A stretch of 64,000 bases of DNA, taken from positions 310,001-374,000 of the forward strand of contig QVRM01000968.1 in NCBI GenBank assembly GCA_003439945.1. Direction: 5' to 3'. The stretch comes from Dermanyssus gallinae. Its lineage: Eukaryota > Arthropoda > Arachnida > Mesostigmata > Dermanyssidae. Both the position numbers and the translations under genes were made by a program. Positions 12,734-24,061 of this stretch are shown here, piece after piece (position 1 is the first letter of the stretch; each line of letters opens with the position of its first letter). Below the pieces are notes generated by a model. The model was not told where the DNA came from. It did not search any database and was given only the letters and a program-made list of their open reading frames with translations.

Positions 12734-13785
12734 GGCCCGGTAAGCATCATATATACTTTCTCTCTCTAGCTCTCTGTGTTCTCTTTTCTGTCGGGTCGGC
12801 AACCGTTCTCGTGACGTCTTGTCAATAAATGAAAGACAAGCCGATTAGTACACGACGTAGGTGACGTCGGACACTCCAAGAAACCTGGAGCCAAATCGAC
12901 ATAATTACACCACGGCAAACAAAAAAAGAAAGAAAGAGAGTGAGACGTTGGAGGAAGAGGACGCATGATGGAGGGTCTGGTGCCTTCATTCAATAGCATC
13001 GTTAAAACAACGTGAAGAGAGGACGGGGCCAGACGGGGCCACGAATAGAAAGATGGTTCAGGACATGTGGCCCCTGAACGCGCGTCCACCAGCCACGTCG
13101 TTGTCATTGTCATCATCCGCTGCTCGCCAATGGACGCGTCGCCAGAAAGCAAATCGAAGGAAGCATCCATCCGGAGCGCGCCCAACGTGACGTGACACGG
13201 ACCCAACAGCGCGGTCGCCTATTCCGAGTGTCTCCAAGACTGTCACGAGACTGGCCAGCGACATTAGCGGCGGCGATGATCGGACACTTCAGTTTAGTCA
13301 ACGGGGTAAACGCCGGACTAGACTAGATCTGGTAGTGAGTGAAAAAACGAAATGCACACGCGGTCGTCTTAGACAAAATATGGTGCATTGCCATTGTTCC
13401 CCATTCATTATTATGAACCAACCAACTAACTAACGCACGCACCAATCTGGCCAACTAATTAACTGGCGGCGAACCAATTAATTAAACACCGCTCATCTAG
13501 CGGCCCCAGCGTCACCGCCGCTTCTGCCAGTTGACGAACAACAGTGCTCACACGAGCGCTCGCTACGCTCTCTTTAATCCACTCCGAGCAGTGCGTAACA
13601 GCAAAAACGGCAATTTATGAAAAAATAACATAAAAATAGCCGATTAGCTAGGCTGTTCGTCTTTCTTCACCAGCTTCCTCTTCTCATTTTTCTGCTTAGT
13701 TTTTGAACACGAAATGAATTCCTTTTTTATAGTATCTCAGAACTGTGCGTATTGAAAAATAGATGCTAAATACATCTTAACGATT
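12734..13785. other. Non-coding stretch
   Basis: Mixed composition, including AACCAACTAACTAAC-like short repeats at 13,417-13,485. The 146-codon minus ORF at 12,766-13,206 has no domain I can place. Confidence 0.45.
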
Positions 13786-13975
13786 TATATATATATATAT
13801 ATATATATTTATAGCTACCGTTGTTGTTGTCGTTATTATTGTTGTTGTTGTTGCTATTGTTGTTGTTTGTTGCTATTGCAATTGTTATTGTTGTTGTTGT
13901 TGTTGCTATTGTTGTTGTTTGTTGCTATTGATATTGTTATTATTGTTGTTGTCGTTGTTGTTGTTGTTTTAGCTG
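13786..13975. repeat. (TA)n followed by a 52-bp TTG-type tandem duplication
   Basis: TA repeats at 13,786-13,809 are followed by TTG/TTA triplets. Inside these, the unit GCTATTGTTGTTGTTTGTTG begins at 13,853 and again at 13,905, so a 52-bp block is duplicated in tandem with few differences. Confidence 0.9.
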
Positions 13976-16900
13976 CAAAATGCTCCCACTCGCCAGTGAA
14001 AATGCGTCGCGTATGATGGCGAACGTAATTGGGCTGCAGAAGCGTGCGCATCAACTAAGCGTACGCTTCCACAGCGTACCGTCCAGTTTATTCGGCTGTG
14101 CGCACTACCCGTCACCAGCAACAGCAACGAGAGCAACATGTTTTTCTACTCGGCACGGCATAATTGAGCGTGAAGGGATGGCGGCAGCGTCAACTAAATA
14201 AATTGTTCGTCGTCGTCGTTCGGCGGTCATTGCAAGCACGGCAGGAGACATACCAAAGTGTTCGCAAAGTTCGCAAACGACGCGAAATACGTCGACGTCC
14301 ATGTTCATGCAGAAAGATGTCGTATGTACAGGAAGCACACATGAACCACTCCAAGTTTCTATGCCACCCACGCTACCACCAGCGAAGCGAGCCTGGGTTG
14401 GAGGTTGTCACGGACACCAGGCCCCGGCCGAGGTGATATGTTTGACTGTGTAGTCTCCTTGCCTCAATCAGTCCCCACAAGCCATAGATAATACCACGAG
14501 GTATTATTACTCACTATTTATATTCAAATTGAAAGTAAGAACCATCCTTTGTAGAAATCTTTCCTTAGTTATAGCCTACATCAAAACTGGATATACTCAT
14601 GCTTAGCAAAATGGTCTGGCTCGGTATGTATGTATATATATATATATATATATATATAGGGAAAAAGACAAGCGGTAAAGAGGAAAGACAGATTGCAGAT
14701 AAAGCAAGGGTAAGCATCGCGTGGATTCCATTTCGCTGTTTTTGAAGCTCATCGAAAGAACCTTCGATTCGGCATGATGATGGCTCTAAGAGTTTGTACC
14801 GTTTTCTTTTCGCAATACTTTCGAAGAATGGCAATAAAGATGAGCAGGACAAAACGAGTTCTGCAACTGCAAGGATGATCAAAAAGAAAAGTAGCGGTCC
14901 CAAAGTCGCCTGAGAAGTGCTGCAACGGCTCGGAGAGGCTTAAACACTTCATAGCCCGGGCCGTTCATTGGTTCTTCATTCATTGGTTCGACCAAGATCG
15001 GAGTAGCGGCCCCCAGCAGAGACTCGGGCCCTCGGAGAAGACCTCACCCCTGCTCATCTACCTCATGAATGAGCTCCAGCCAGTTGGGCTCATCGTAACA
15101 TAAATAGGTGCTCCACCGACTTTCCTTGAGAATTCCCTGTACGAAGCGCTATTCAGAGTTGTTTAGTTTAGCGGCGATGCGCTTGTAAACAAAACATATT
15201 GGCAAATGTATCGGAAAATTAATTTGTTTGTAGTATTCACGGTTGTAAATCACATTTTTAGCGGAAGGTCCAGTTGGATGTAATAGGCAAATACCAGATA
15301 ACGTCAGGTTCAGATGAGACTTGCAGCGACCCCCAAATAAAAGAGAGAGGACACGTGACTTAAGCTGAACATCAGGACAGTATCCTTCTTTGCCCAGCTT
15401 TTCCAGAACGGTTAAATAAAAGGTCGATTCAATACGCACCAGGCAAACACCAAGTTATGTAGGCCGTAGGACTTAACGACATATTTCCTTAGTTATAGGC
15501 CACAGCATATATCCTTAGTTATAATTTTATAGCATAGAACTTATACATTTTTTCTCGACAACAAATATATTATCTACGTAGACGGGCGACTACTCCTGCA
15601 CTTCCTTATTGCAATCGCCATACGACTTGCTGGAGCGGCTAGAAATTGCACATTCCTCTCCTCGGGCACACAGCGCTAGCATGCTGTAAGAAAATACGGC
15701 GAACAATTCTACGAGAATGTCAAAGGAAGGAACATTTGGGGACGACCCTCTAGAATGTCAATAGCCTGTGGAGAACGAACACCAGGCTCGTGTTTATGAA
15801 GCAAAGGTTTTCACTTGAAAAGGCACACCGTCTCGACGTTCCCGACGCCAATTTGGCTGCGCGGTATTCGGTGGAATGCTACGTCACTCTCATACGACCA
15901 TACTAAATAACATGTGATTAATTGTCTACCCCCTTCCCAAGCGTTTCATTGTAGCAAAAAGATGGGGGGGAAATGCACACCGAAGGTTTACCTTTCTAAA
16001 GTCTTCTTTTTGCCCTCAGGAAAAAAGGTGGCTGAGCATCTGAGCAAAACTAGCTCTGGTTCCCTGCAGGGGAAAATGTTCTCTCTAAAACTTGAGAGTT
16101 GCCAACATCTTACGGACAAAGTCATATTAGAGGCTCCTCCTTCTGCTGTAGTGGAGGAGAGCGCTGCAGAAGAAGCTGCTACAGGATAAACGCAAGTTCT
16201 GATATAATAGATTCAAGCGGCAACATAGCAACGCTGTATGGCCTATAGTTCCATTACGAACCTTGGTGCATCGTTGTAAGACGGGTGCACCTGTCTTGCA
16301 AGTTAAATAGCCAAGCATAAAATTACTTAAACGACGTAGCCAACCCAGGACAAAGCTTCATGAAGAGACGCAAGCCAAATTTCGCGTTTACTGCAGCAAC
16401 AATGAAGACAACAACTACAGCAACAAAAGCTATATAGACAGCAACAGTAGTGCTGCCCCAGACCCAAAATAACAACAGAGATGCAGCAACAACAATAACA
16501 ACCACCACAACAACAACACGAAATGCGTGCTATCTTGGATGGACCGGCAGACCCACAGGTCTATCGGCGACGACGACAACGACGACCATTCGAAGCATTT
16601 ATAGTGTTCATGTATGCGTTTGTTGGCCTTCTCGAAGAGCAGATCTTATTGTGCGTTTTTCGTCTCCATGGCGAGAGACTCAACAACGACAAACGCTGCC
16701 AGACAAACCCTGCCGCTACGGCCAACGGCCGTACGGACTGGCCTTGTAGGGCCAACGAAGACGACGATACGCCGACGACGACGACGATGATGAGCGTGTC
16801 GGAATAGCGCGGTCACGCCATGATCATTCAGACACAGAGCCGCCGCCACCGTGGATTGAGCGCGGCCCGCCCGACCGCCCTCGTCAGCCACCAGATGACC

Positions 16901-17146
16901 AAATCAACCCGCAACAGCAGCAGCAGCAGCAGAGGCCGAAGCGACAGGACCACAACACGACCACGACCACGATGACGATGACGTCGTATCCAGTCAGTCA
17001 AACAACGACTGGTATCACTTTTTGTTTTGTTTTTTTGGGCTGACTCTCAGCCAACATTTACCATTGACAACGACTGGTATACGCAGACCGCAAAATGTCC
17101 CCCACCGCGCGTCGTTGTCTTTCGCCCTCCGTAAGTACCTTTTATT

Positions 17147-17150
<4 letters not shown>
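13976..17150. other. Non-coding stretch; scattered unrecognised ORFs
   Basis: Contains a TA tract at 14,625-14,658, an 8-bp hairpin at 14,488-14,507, CAA/ACA triplets at 16,385-16,530, GAC/GAT triplets at 16,755-16,795 and (CAG)n at 16,912-16,934. Between about 15,150 and 16,320 are ORFs (15,149-15,439 on -, 15,914-16,189 on +) whose composition looks less repetitive than elsewhere, but I cannot place them in a family; they could be unrecognised mobile-element debris. Confidence 0.4.

Positions 17151-17196
<46 letters not shown>
17151..17196. repeat. (TA)n microsatellite
   Basis: About 46 bp of perfect TA. Confidence 0.95.
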
Positions 17197-17200
<4 letters not shown>

Positions 17201-17292
17201 GCATCACCGATAGGACGGTGTGGTTGTGGACTTTTCCCCTGCGCTGTGCTGTCATGAGTCGTGGGTTCGATTGAACCCGATACGATGTGACC

Positions 17293-17323
17293 CACATTGG
17301 ATAACAGCTAGTTATCCAATGTG
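17293..17323. other. Perfect 13-bp hairpin
   Basis: CACATTGGATAAC (17,293-17,305) is the reverse complement of 17,311-17,323 around a 5-base loop. Just upstream at about 17,260-17,276 a smaller palindrome (GGGTTC...GAACCC) overlaps a sequence resembling a tRNA T-arm. Confidence 0.9.
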
Positions 17324-17599
17324 TCTATAGTCATTATTTTAGACACAAACAGCGAACCTGAGTGCGCAAACACAGACTCGTTCATGGCGTTCTCTCTTTC
17401 TCTCGTAAGTAAGAAAAATCTCTAACAGCACTAAACACCAACAATCAGACGGTAATGCATTTGTGGGTGTGCTATGTATGTGCTAAGTTTAAAAACTGAC
17501 TTTAATTTGCATCTTAGACGCCAGTTAGGACTTAATGATCTGAACAATAGCGCTATTATTAAATGTAGTTTAAGTAATTATACCATATTTATGCGTGTC

Positions 17600-17633
<34 letters not shown>

Positions 17634-17890
17634 TTTTTACTATATGCTTATTTTAACTGCAACAACACATTTTAAATCAGGAAACATTACTCATCCCAGC
17701 AGATGACCGGCTAAGTACTATAAACAATTACACACGGATGCGTAACAAGAGATGCGTCTACAGTTAAGACGATACAAGATGTATGAATATGTATATATAT
17801 GTGTGTGTGTTTGTGTATGTAGTTGCTCTCTAGATCTTTGCCGCCATTAATATAAACTGATATGCTATCACATAGAACGCCGCTTCGATG
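17324..17890. other. AT-rich non-coding stretch
   Basis: Includes (TA)15 at 17,602-17,631 and TATG/TG repeats at 17,787-17,820. No gene recognised. Confidence 0.5.
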
Positions 17891-17939
17891 GTTGTTTCAT
17901 ATGATCACTAGCCGTCTAGTGATCATATTCCAAAACAAC
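17891..17939. other. 20-bp interrupted hairpin
   Basis: ATATGATCACTAG (17,899-17,911) pairs perfectly with 17,916-17,928 around a 4-base loop. Outside a small asymmetric internal loop, GTTGTTT (17,891-17,897) pairs with AAACAAC (17,933-17,939). Confidence 0.85.
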
Positions 17940-18010
17940 AGCTCATCACCATATAAGGGCAACCCTGAAATACCCTCTCTGTATACCTTTTCTCCTTCTC
18001 ACTCTCTCTT

Positions 18011-18046
<36 letters not shown>

Positions 18047-19455
18047 ATCTCGTGCCTTGTAGGTCCGTTGTCCGTTTTATCTTTTTTTTTCTACATCTAT
18101 TCGGCGGCAGCCCGTGATCTGGCCATCGGTACAGCATCTCGTTCTTTCTGTCAATCTCGTTCATCGTGTTTATTCCATTCTCTCACTTCGGATAGTTGGC
18201 GCCCGCCGAGTCGCTCTCGCGATCACTCGCTTTCATCGATCTCTACGTTGTTGTCTACATAGTGTCGTTCTTACTTTTTTTTTGGTTTGTTCATAACCCT
18301 CATCTGCTCCTTTATCATCTCTCTCTCGCTCTCTCTCTCTCTACCTTATGAAGCTCTTGAGCCGTCCAGAAGGAAAGATGACGTTGCCAAGCCAGCTAGG
18401 CAACTTCTCTCCGAGAGGCATGTTAACATTCGTCCGTACATTCAAGCATCTACCCACCCAACCCGCCGGCCAGCTATCTCTGCGGCTGGCTAACTGATGA
18501 ACAATACGACCATGGCAGCGTTCGTCACGACCGCAGACTCAGCTTCTTCGCTATTCGCTGCCGCCATCTTTCGTTACTTCATCGAAAATAGTATGTGTAG
18601 GAACCACTGTTTTAAGAAACTACAATAGCGTCATCATCATCATCATCATCATCATCGCGACCACCAACGTCATCATCGCCAGCAACAACAACAACGGCAA
18701 CAACAGCGTAAATCAAATTCCAGCAGCAACAATAACCATTGCCAACCACAGCAGCCAGAAGCATCTTAAAACAGATGGTGAGACCAGCCCGCACATAACC
18801 CGTATATGATGGTGATGCTGCTGCTGCTGCTACTGATGATGATGATGATGCCTGTCGCCGACCGCGATCGGAAACCACAAACCAGCTGACAGAAATCTCG
18901 GCTGCAACGCTCGAATCATCCATTCTGGACGCCGCTAACGTGAGCGGCCAGTATGCTCTGGTCAGACAAGCATCGATCAATCAATCAATCGAGCATGCGT
19001 ATGACGACAGAAACTTCACGGAACTACTTCGCGGATTGCACAGCGCGAACGCGTTACGAAGCTTCCGGACGCTTATTTTCACAGAACGTGGCAATAGGCG
19101 TGCGGACACACAGAATAGAATACCGCTCGGAGTCGTGCTGGGTGGACGTAGTGTTCACACGTAGTGGTGCCGCTCGGCTCGATCATCGAGTATATCGAAT
19201 CGTAGGATGGTCGCACCGTGCGATACTACTCACAATTCCATAATAATAATAATAATAATAATAACGCCCTGAATCATTATTAACCCAGAGCAAGCTAAAC
19301 GCCAAACCTGAAACAGTATATATGTAGGATCTCCAAACCCATTTTGCCAAGAGTTGAAGGAGTCGTAGATTCCATTTAAATAAGCATTTTAGTTTAGACA
19401 TCTTATATATATATATATGAGCGCAAATCGGCAAGCTTTAGTACTTCGATTTTCT
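17940..19455. other. Non-coding stretch with microsatellites
   Basis: Contains (TA)n at 18,014-18,043, (CT)n at 18,318-18,343, (ATC)n at 18,631-18,657, CAA/CAG triplets at 18,680-18,750, GCT/GAT triplets at 18,812-18,850, and (AAT)n at 19,241-19,264. No protein-coding gene supported. Confidence 0.5.
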
Positions 19456-19550
19456 TTAGTGGCGGCGTGCCTAGGGGGCTAGCGCGCTAGTCATGGTTGT
19501 CATCTACCAGGGTGTCGACGGTTAGATTCCGGTTGTTGATTACATTTTAT
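19456..19550 (+). mobile_element. Candidate tRNA-derived SINE (copy 1)
   Basis: About 90 bases closely match a segment at 40,975-41,060; both share the core GGTTGTCATCTACC. The better copy at 40,975 has exact RNA polymerase III A-box and B-box sequences. This copy differs by about one base in each: TGCCTAGGGGG for the A box and GGTTAGATTCC for the B box. This pattern fits a short interspersed element derived from a tRNA and moved by a LINE. The 3' limit is uncertain. Confidence 0.65.
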
Positions 19551-19840
19551 TTTCCTATTCGCCGGACGTGGCTCCGTACGACGTTGTTCTGTTCCTACAA
19601 ATATATTTGTTAAGGAGAGCACGTTTCGAGGCTATATGAGTGAAAGGAAATTCACAGAAGCAACTCAGCTCGATTCTAAAAACGCGTTTAAAAATGTTTT
19701 GAATAGTGAGAAAGAAGGTGGCACAAGTGCACTGCAGCGGGCAGGAGCTATTTTTTAAAGGAACAAAAACACTTTGGAAGATTAATAAATATTCTTTCCT
19801 CATAATTTTATCATGTATCCAAACTTCTCGATCTACCACC

Positions 19841-19872
<32 letters not shown>

Positions 19873-21828
19873 CCTTAACTCTACTCCATCTTCGATCGAT
19901 CCCCCCGCTCGAAGCAAAAGAATTCCGCAAATATTTGTCGAGAACGATAACGGATGACGCTATCGCGCCTCGTTCAATAACTGGCTGACTGGGCGTCTAG
20001 CAGTGACCCCGACTAGCTCTATACCTTCGGGCGCCGAAAACGCAAACAACGAAAATGCAGAAGTGTCCACTATGCGTCTCTCTTTGCTAACCGTTCCGCT
20101 CCTTCTCATAGAGAGCTTAACGAAACGGTTCTTCAACCTGATGGCAACCTCTACCACGACGCGGCATTGTCATTATTAACGTTCGCGTACAACACCCACG
20201 TACACATAGAAGAACACACAGGTACTATGTGCCTACTCTTCGCCATACCGTTTACTGGGCTCGCCAGTTGTTTGACTGGACGCCGCAACGTGATAATAGC
20301 AGTAATGCAATATGTAGCAGCAGTTTGTACACGAACATGTGAAGCAAATTAGTGCACGAAAGCGGATAACACTTCTCGCCTATATATATACTATATATAT
20401 ATACATTGTAGAGACCAACACACACAGGGACGCCGATACAAAGGATTTGTAGAAAGGATTATTGCGAGAATGGAGGATTAGTATTAATTATTATAAATAG
20501 CTCCTACGAGGCAGCTAGCTACGTTCGATATCGGTGGCAGCGGTACAACCGCCGTGACAATACTCCGAAGCAAAAGCCGTGAGCCTGGGTTCCGATTCTC
20601 GTCCAGCCCTGCATGGCGAAGCACTGTCCCGCCGTCATATAAAGCTAGATACAGTTAATTAGTGCAACCGCGCCGCGCAGCAGCATCGAGCCGGTCATCA
20701 AAATTATGTAGATTCATGATCTAAGGTTGTCCAACCATTGGCTCTTGGCGGGAAACGTGTCGTTTTCTGCGCACATACTATAGTCCCTGCAGCCAGTCTA
20801 TCTGCTGAATTTATTGCGGCAGTTAGAGGTAGCCAGTGACCTTGAAAAAGCAAGCCTTATTCGAATCTTATCTTTGGTGAGGCTTGTGTCATTGTTAAGG
20901 GCCTAATTTCTGATGTTTGAAGGGAACTATTGAACGATTGAACTACACTTAGGCAGATCAATAGTCTATATCTGTCAACTCGGCACAGCCATAGACATAA
21001 CTGTCTGCCGAAGTCCAAAATTGGGTTTGTAAACTCTTTCCCACGCCTAGGCCTTCTATGGTCACGACATCCACACAACTGTCACATCAGTGACAGGTGC
21101 CGAGCAGCAATCTCTGCTGTGTATTTGGAGTCGGGGGATGTCCGGAAAGTGTCGCTGTGAGTTGCTGTGTCTCGACCGGTATTGGGCATCCCGATATCTA
21201 TATCTCCTGGTACCTTTGCGAGGAATCCGCATTCCCTAGCCGTCGCGTATACACAAGATATATCGACCACCAACTTCTGTACTGTATTTTTCATCAAATT
21301 TTTGCTGATTACCGATGTCGACACTCGATAACCACGCACTTCAGTTCTGCTCGCAGGCTTGCCCTAAGTACTACACAATGAACTGACAGATAGGCGCCTG
21401 GCGGCAATCCCTGCACTACCTCTCAACGTGAGACGGATCCTAGCGTCGCATAAGGGGCGCTCTAACACAATATTTGCAATCACTTATACTACGGCAGGAG
21501 TCGCGATATATATATATATATATACATTATAATCTTTAGTCCTCGATCTACTGTCGATTGCTCACAATTGTAACCGTTATTGAACGCAAGAATTATAGAA
21601 AGAAGAAAATAGTAACAAAATAGCAATAGTAATCATGAGTTGAACATCATGCGTTTAACTTGTTCCGAGATGCTGAGTCCCAGTTTTTACTCTCAGATTG
21701 ATTGTTCCGCAGGAATAACCTTTAGTTACGTCATCAATAGCAATTATGCTTTGTCACAGCAAATCTCCCCAGCAAAAAAACCAAGGCCGAGCTTCATTCT
21801 AAATATATATTTCTACAGGGGCTGAGAA

Positions 21829-21831
<3 letters not shown>
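19551..21831. other. Non-coding stretch
   Basis: (TA)n at 19,841-19,868 and short TA tracts at 20,382-20,404 and 21,507-21,525. From 20,720 to 21,480 the DNA is of mixed composition with several 70-95-codon frames on both strands. It could be mobile-element debris, but I see no RT, endonuclease or RNase H motif clear enough to name. Confidence 0.4.

Positions 21832-21872
<41 letters not shown>
21832..21872. repeat. (TA)n at a retroelement 5' junction
   Basis: About 41 bp of perfect TA, ending a few bases before the truncated retroelement reading frame that begins near 21,876. Confidence 0.95.
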
Positions 21873-21875
<3 letters not shown>

Positions 21876-22487
21876 GTCGGGTTGAGGTTAGGAGTTGAGC
21901 TAGTCTCCCCACACCGGTGCAGATGCGGTGACGAGGTCGACTCCCTTGGTCACCATGGACTCTCCTGTCTCCAGAGTTCAGGCAGAATCGCACGCCACTC
22001 GGCGTTGAACGAGACATTTAGCAGAGGGCTTCGATCGGCAGGCTACCCATGCATTTTGGAGCCGTCTGGCTTAGTCAGAGACGATGGAAGGAACCCTGAT
22101 GGAATGACCCTGACTCCCTTCGAGCGGGGCCAAATGCTGGTGTGGGACGCGACCGTAACCGACTCTTTAGCCCCCTCAATGGTCGGTACGGGCGCAGCCC
22201 GCCCTGGACACGCGGTAGCCCTAGCGGAAGCAGTCAAGTGCAGAAAATATTCAAGCATCAGTTATCCACACTTGTTCTCACCGCTTGCATTCGAGACATT
22301 GGGGGGGCCTGGGTCGCTCACGACGAAACTGCTCAAGGATGTCGGGAAAAGATTGGCGCTCGCTACAGGAGACAAGAGGGCGGGCGAGTATTTACTGCAA
22401 CGTCTGTCATTAGATGTTCAGAGGGGGAATGCCGCTTCGGTGAGAGGTACCATGGCTAGGTGGACCAGCCCAGGCCTAGTGCCTTGA
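21876..22487 (+). pseudogene. Retroelement C-terminus, open frame, 5'-truncated (copy C)
   Basis: About 203 uninterrupted codons ending at TGA 22,485-22,487. In order: VGLRLGVELVSPH; a zinc-finger-like CRCGDEVDSLGHHGLSC (C-x-C-x8-H-x4-C); GRIARHSALNETF; LEPSGLVRDD; a PDG motif followed after 15 residues by WDATV; then ATGDKRAGEYLLQRLSLDVQ. A CCHC finger followed by PD-x(12-15)-D is the layout of the restriction-enzyme-like endonuclease at the C-terminus of R2/R4-type non-LTR elements, so a nuclease role on target DNA is plausible but not proven. The frame starts right at a (TA)n tract with no upstream RT, as expected for a 5'-truncated insertion. Copies A and B are more decayed relatives, and the RT at 38,550 may belong to the same family. 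Confidence 0.85.
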
Positions 22488-22580
22488 GTTATGCCCCAGC
22501 GGGCTGTGCACACGTCCTTACATCACAAATGTATATTTTGCTAAACTTAAATAAATGATGATTATACATTTCTCTATATA
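22488..22580 (+). other. Probable 3' UTR of retroelement copy C
   Basis: The stop codon is followed by about 60 bases of unique sequence and AATAAA at 22,550-22,555, which may serve as a polyadenylation signal. AT-rich DNA follows. Confidence 0.5.
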
Positions 22581-24007
22581 TAATCAAACTGGCGCGTTCT
22601 TATAATCTGTATATACTATTTTTTTCACTGAGATATAAATATACATGAAAACTAAGCAAAAACTATGTCAGCAAGCTTCTCTCACGGGACAGTTGGCACT
22701 GTTGCATGTGTCGGTGGAACGAGTATGCAGTGACACGCTCATCTATTCATCGTCGCGGTCCTGTCTGTCTGTACATTTGACTGAGGCTGTTTCGCGCCTC
22801 GCCCGTCCCCTGCCGTTCATTTCCGACTGCGCCTGTACAAAACGCTAACGCCGCGCGCGCGGTCAAATAGAGAGAATACGCGCTTAAAGCGGGAAAGAGA
22901 GATAGAGATTGGAATTTACAATCGCTGACAATGCCAACGAAACGTCGCAGGCCGACATGATATACCACATGTTTTCGCTGTTCCTCCCGTAGGGTGGCAT
23001 AATACTCACTCCTCTCTGATGCGGAACCCCCCTGCCATTCCTTTCTGCTTCTCTCTCTCGCGACCTCGCTCTCTGCAGCTCCACACTAGTGCGCCTGTCT
23101 GTTCGTAGAATAAAAAACTGTCTATCAGTCGTTTACAAACTGGTATAAACATCAAGTATTAGTTACTAGCTCCCCCCCCCCCCTCTACCTCTAGTGGAGC
23201 GATTTAAACCTACAGACAAAGTAGAAATACGGACGATCGTTTTAACGAAAGCGAGACCGAACACCGACGCAACAGAAGAGGGTCGTCGAGTCGCAATTAT
23301 ACAACGACGCATACGTCGTTATCGAGTAAACCAAATACTAAATCACAGCATTGCTAAGCCATCGGTCGTCCGGTGCTAATCAGGCAGAGTGGGCGAAACC
23401 TGCTCATTGTTATTAGCGAAAACAAGCGGTGGTGGGCAACAATACTAAGTAGGTAGGCCATTGCTCTTCAGCCTCATCAAGATTGGCATTCGTAAAGCTC
23501 GACTTGCTCTCTGGATCACCTTCGGCAATGCTGCTCGCAAGGGAGGCCAATGTGATACAGAGTCAGTCGAGGCAACAAGTGAAGAGGGGTTGTTGTATGG
23601 TCGGATTGCAAGTTTAACGACTATTCGTTTGGAACCCGTTGCTCGGTGCCGCTCTTCGGTCATAGGAAATGTTGAGGTTAGGACGCAGTCAAGCACTTCC
23701 TCTCTACGGCCTCATTACAAGGATATAGGCGCCGACATCTTTTGGACGCCCATTTCCGCACGCATATCGCCGAGCCTGCACATTTGCGGCGTTCTCTCCT
23801 TATAAGATACTTTTTAACTATGATACTATGTCCCCATCGTTCAAATGGACTATTCTGTCATAACAATTTCTCTGCTTCAACGAGTCCAGAATCACTCTGT
23901 AAGAAGAGATGCCATGCACTACAATATTACCACAAACCTAATAGACTTCCAGCAATCGCTGACTTTCAGTAACAAGTAGATTTTAAAATATTAAAGCAAC
24001 CTGTGTA

Positions 24008-24010
<3 letters not shown>
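22581..24010. other. Non-coding stretch
   Basis: GC-rich patches (for example GCCGCGCGCGCGG near 22,850), a poly-C run at 23,171-23,183, and unassigned ORFs at 23,445-23,696 (-) and 23,461-23,805 (+). No reliable domain. Confidence 0.4.

Positions 24011-24057
<47 letters not shown>
24011..24057. repeat. (TA)n microsatellite
   Basis: About 47 bp of perfect TA. Confidence 0.95.

Positions 24058-24061
<4 letters not shown>

Noticed and set aside
17205..17280. tRNA-like sequence with GGGTTCGATT
   Set aside because: The A box is off and the T-arm is a short palindrome without acceptor stem; too weak to call.
20530..20615. SINE-like head beginning GGTGGCAGCGG
   Set aside because: It starts like the copy at 40,975 and has GGTTCCGATTC, but both pol III boxes miss key bases and the body does not align.
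20720..21480. Possible LINE debris
   Set aside because: Several frames hint at mobile-element protein but no RT, endonuclease or RNase H motif is clear.
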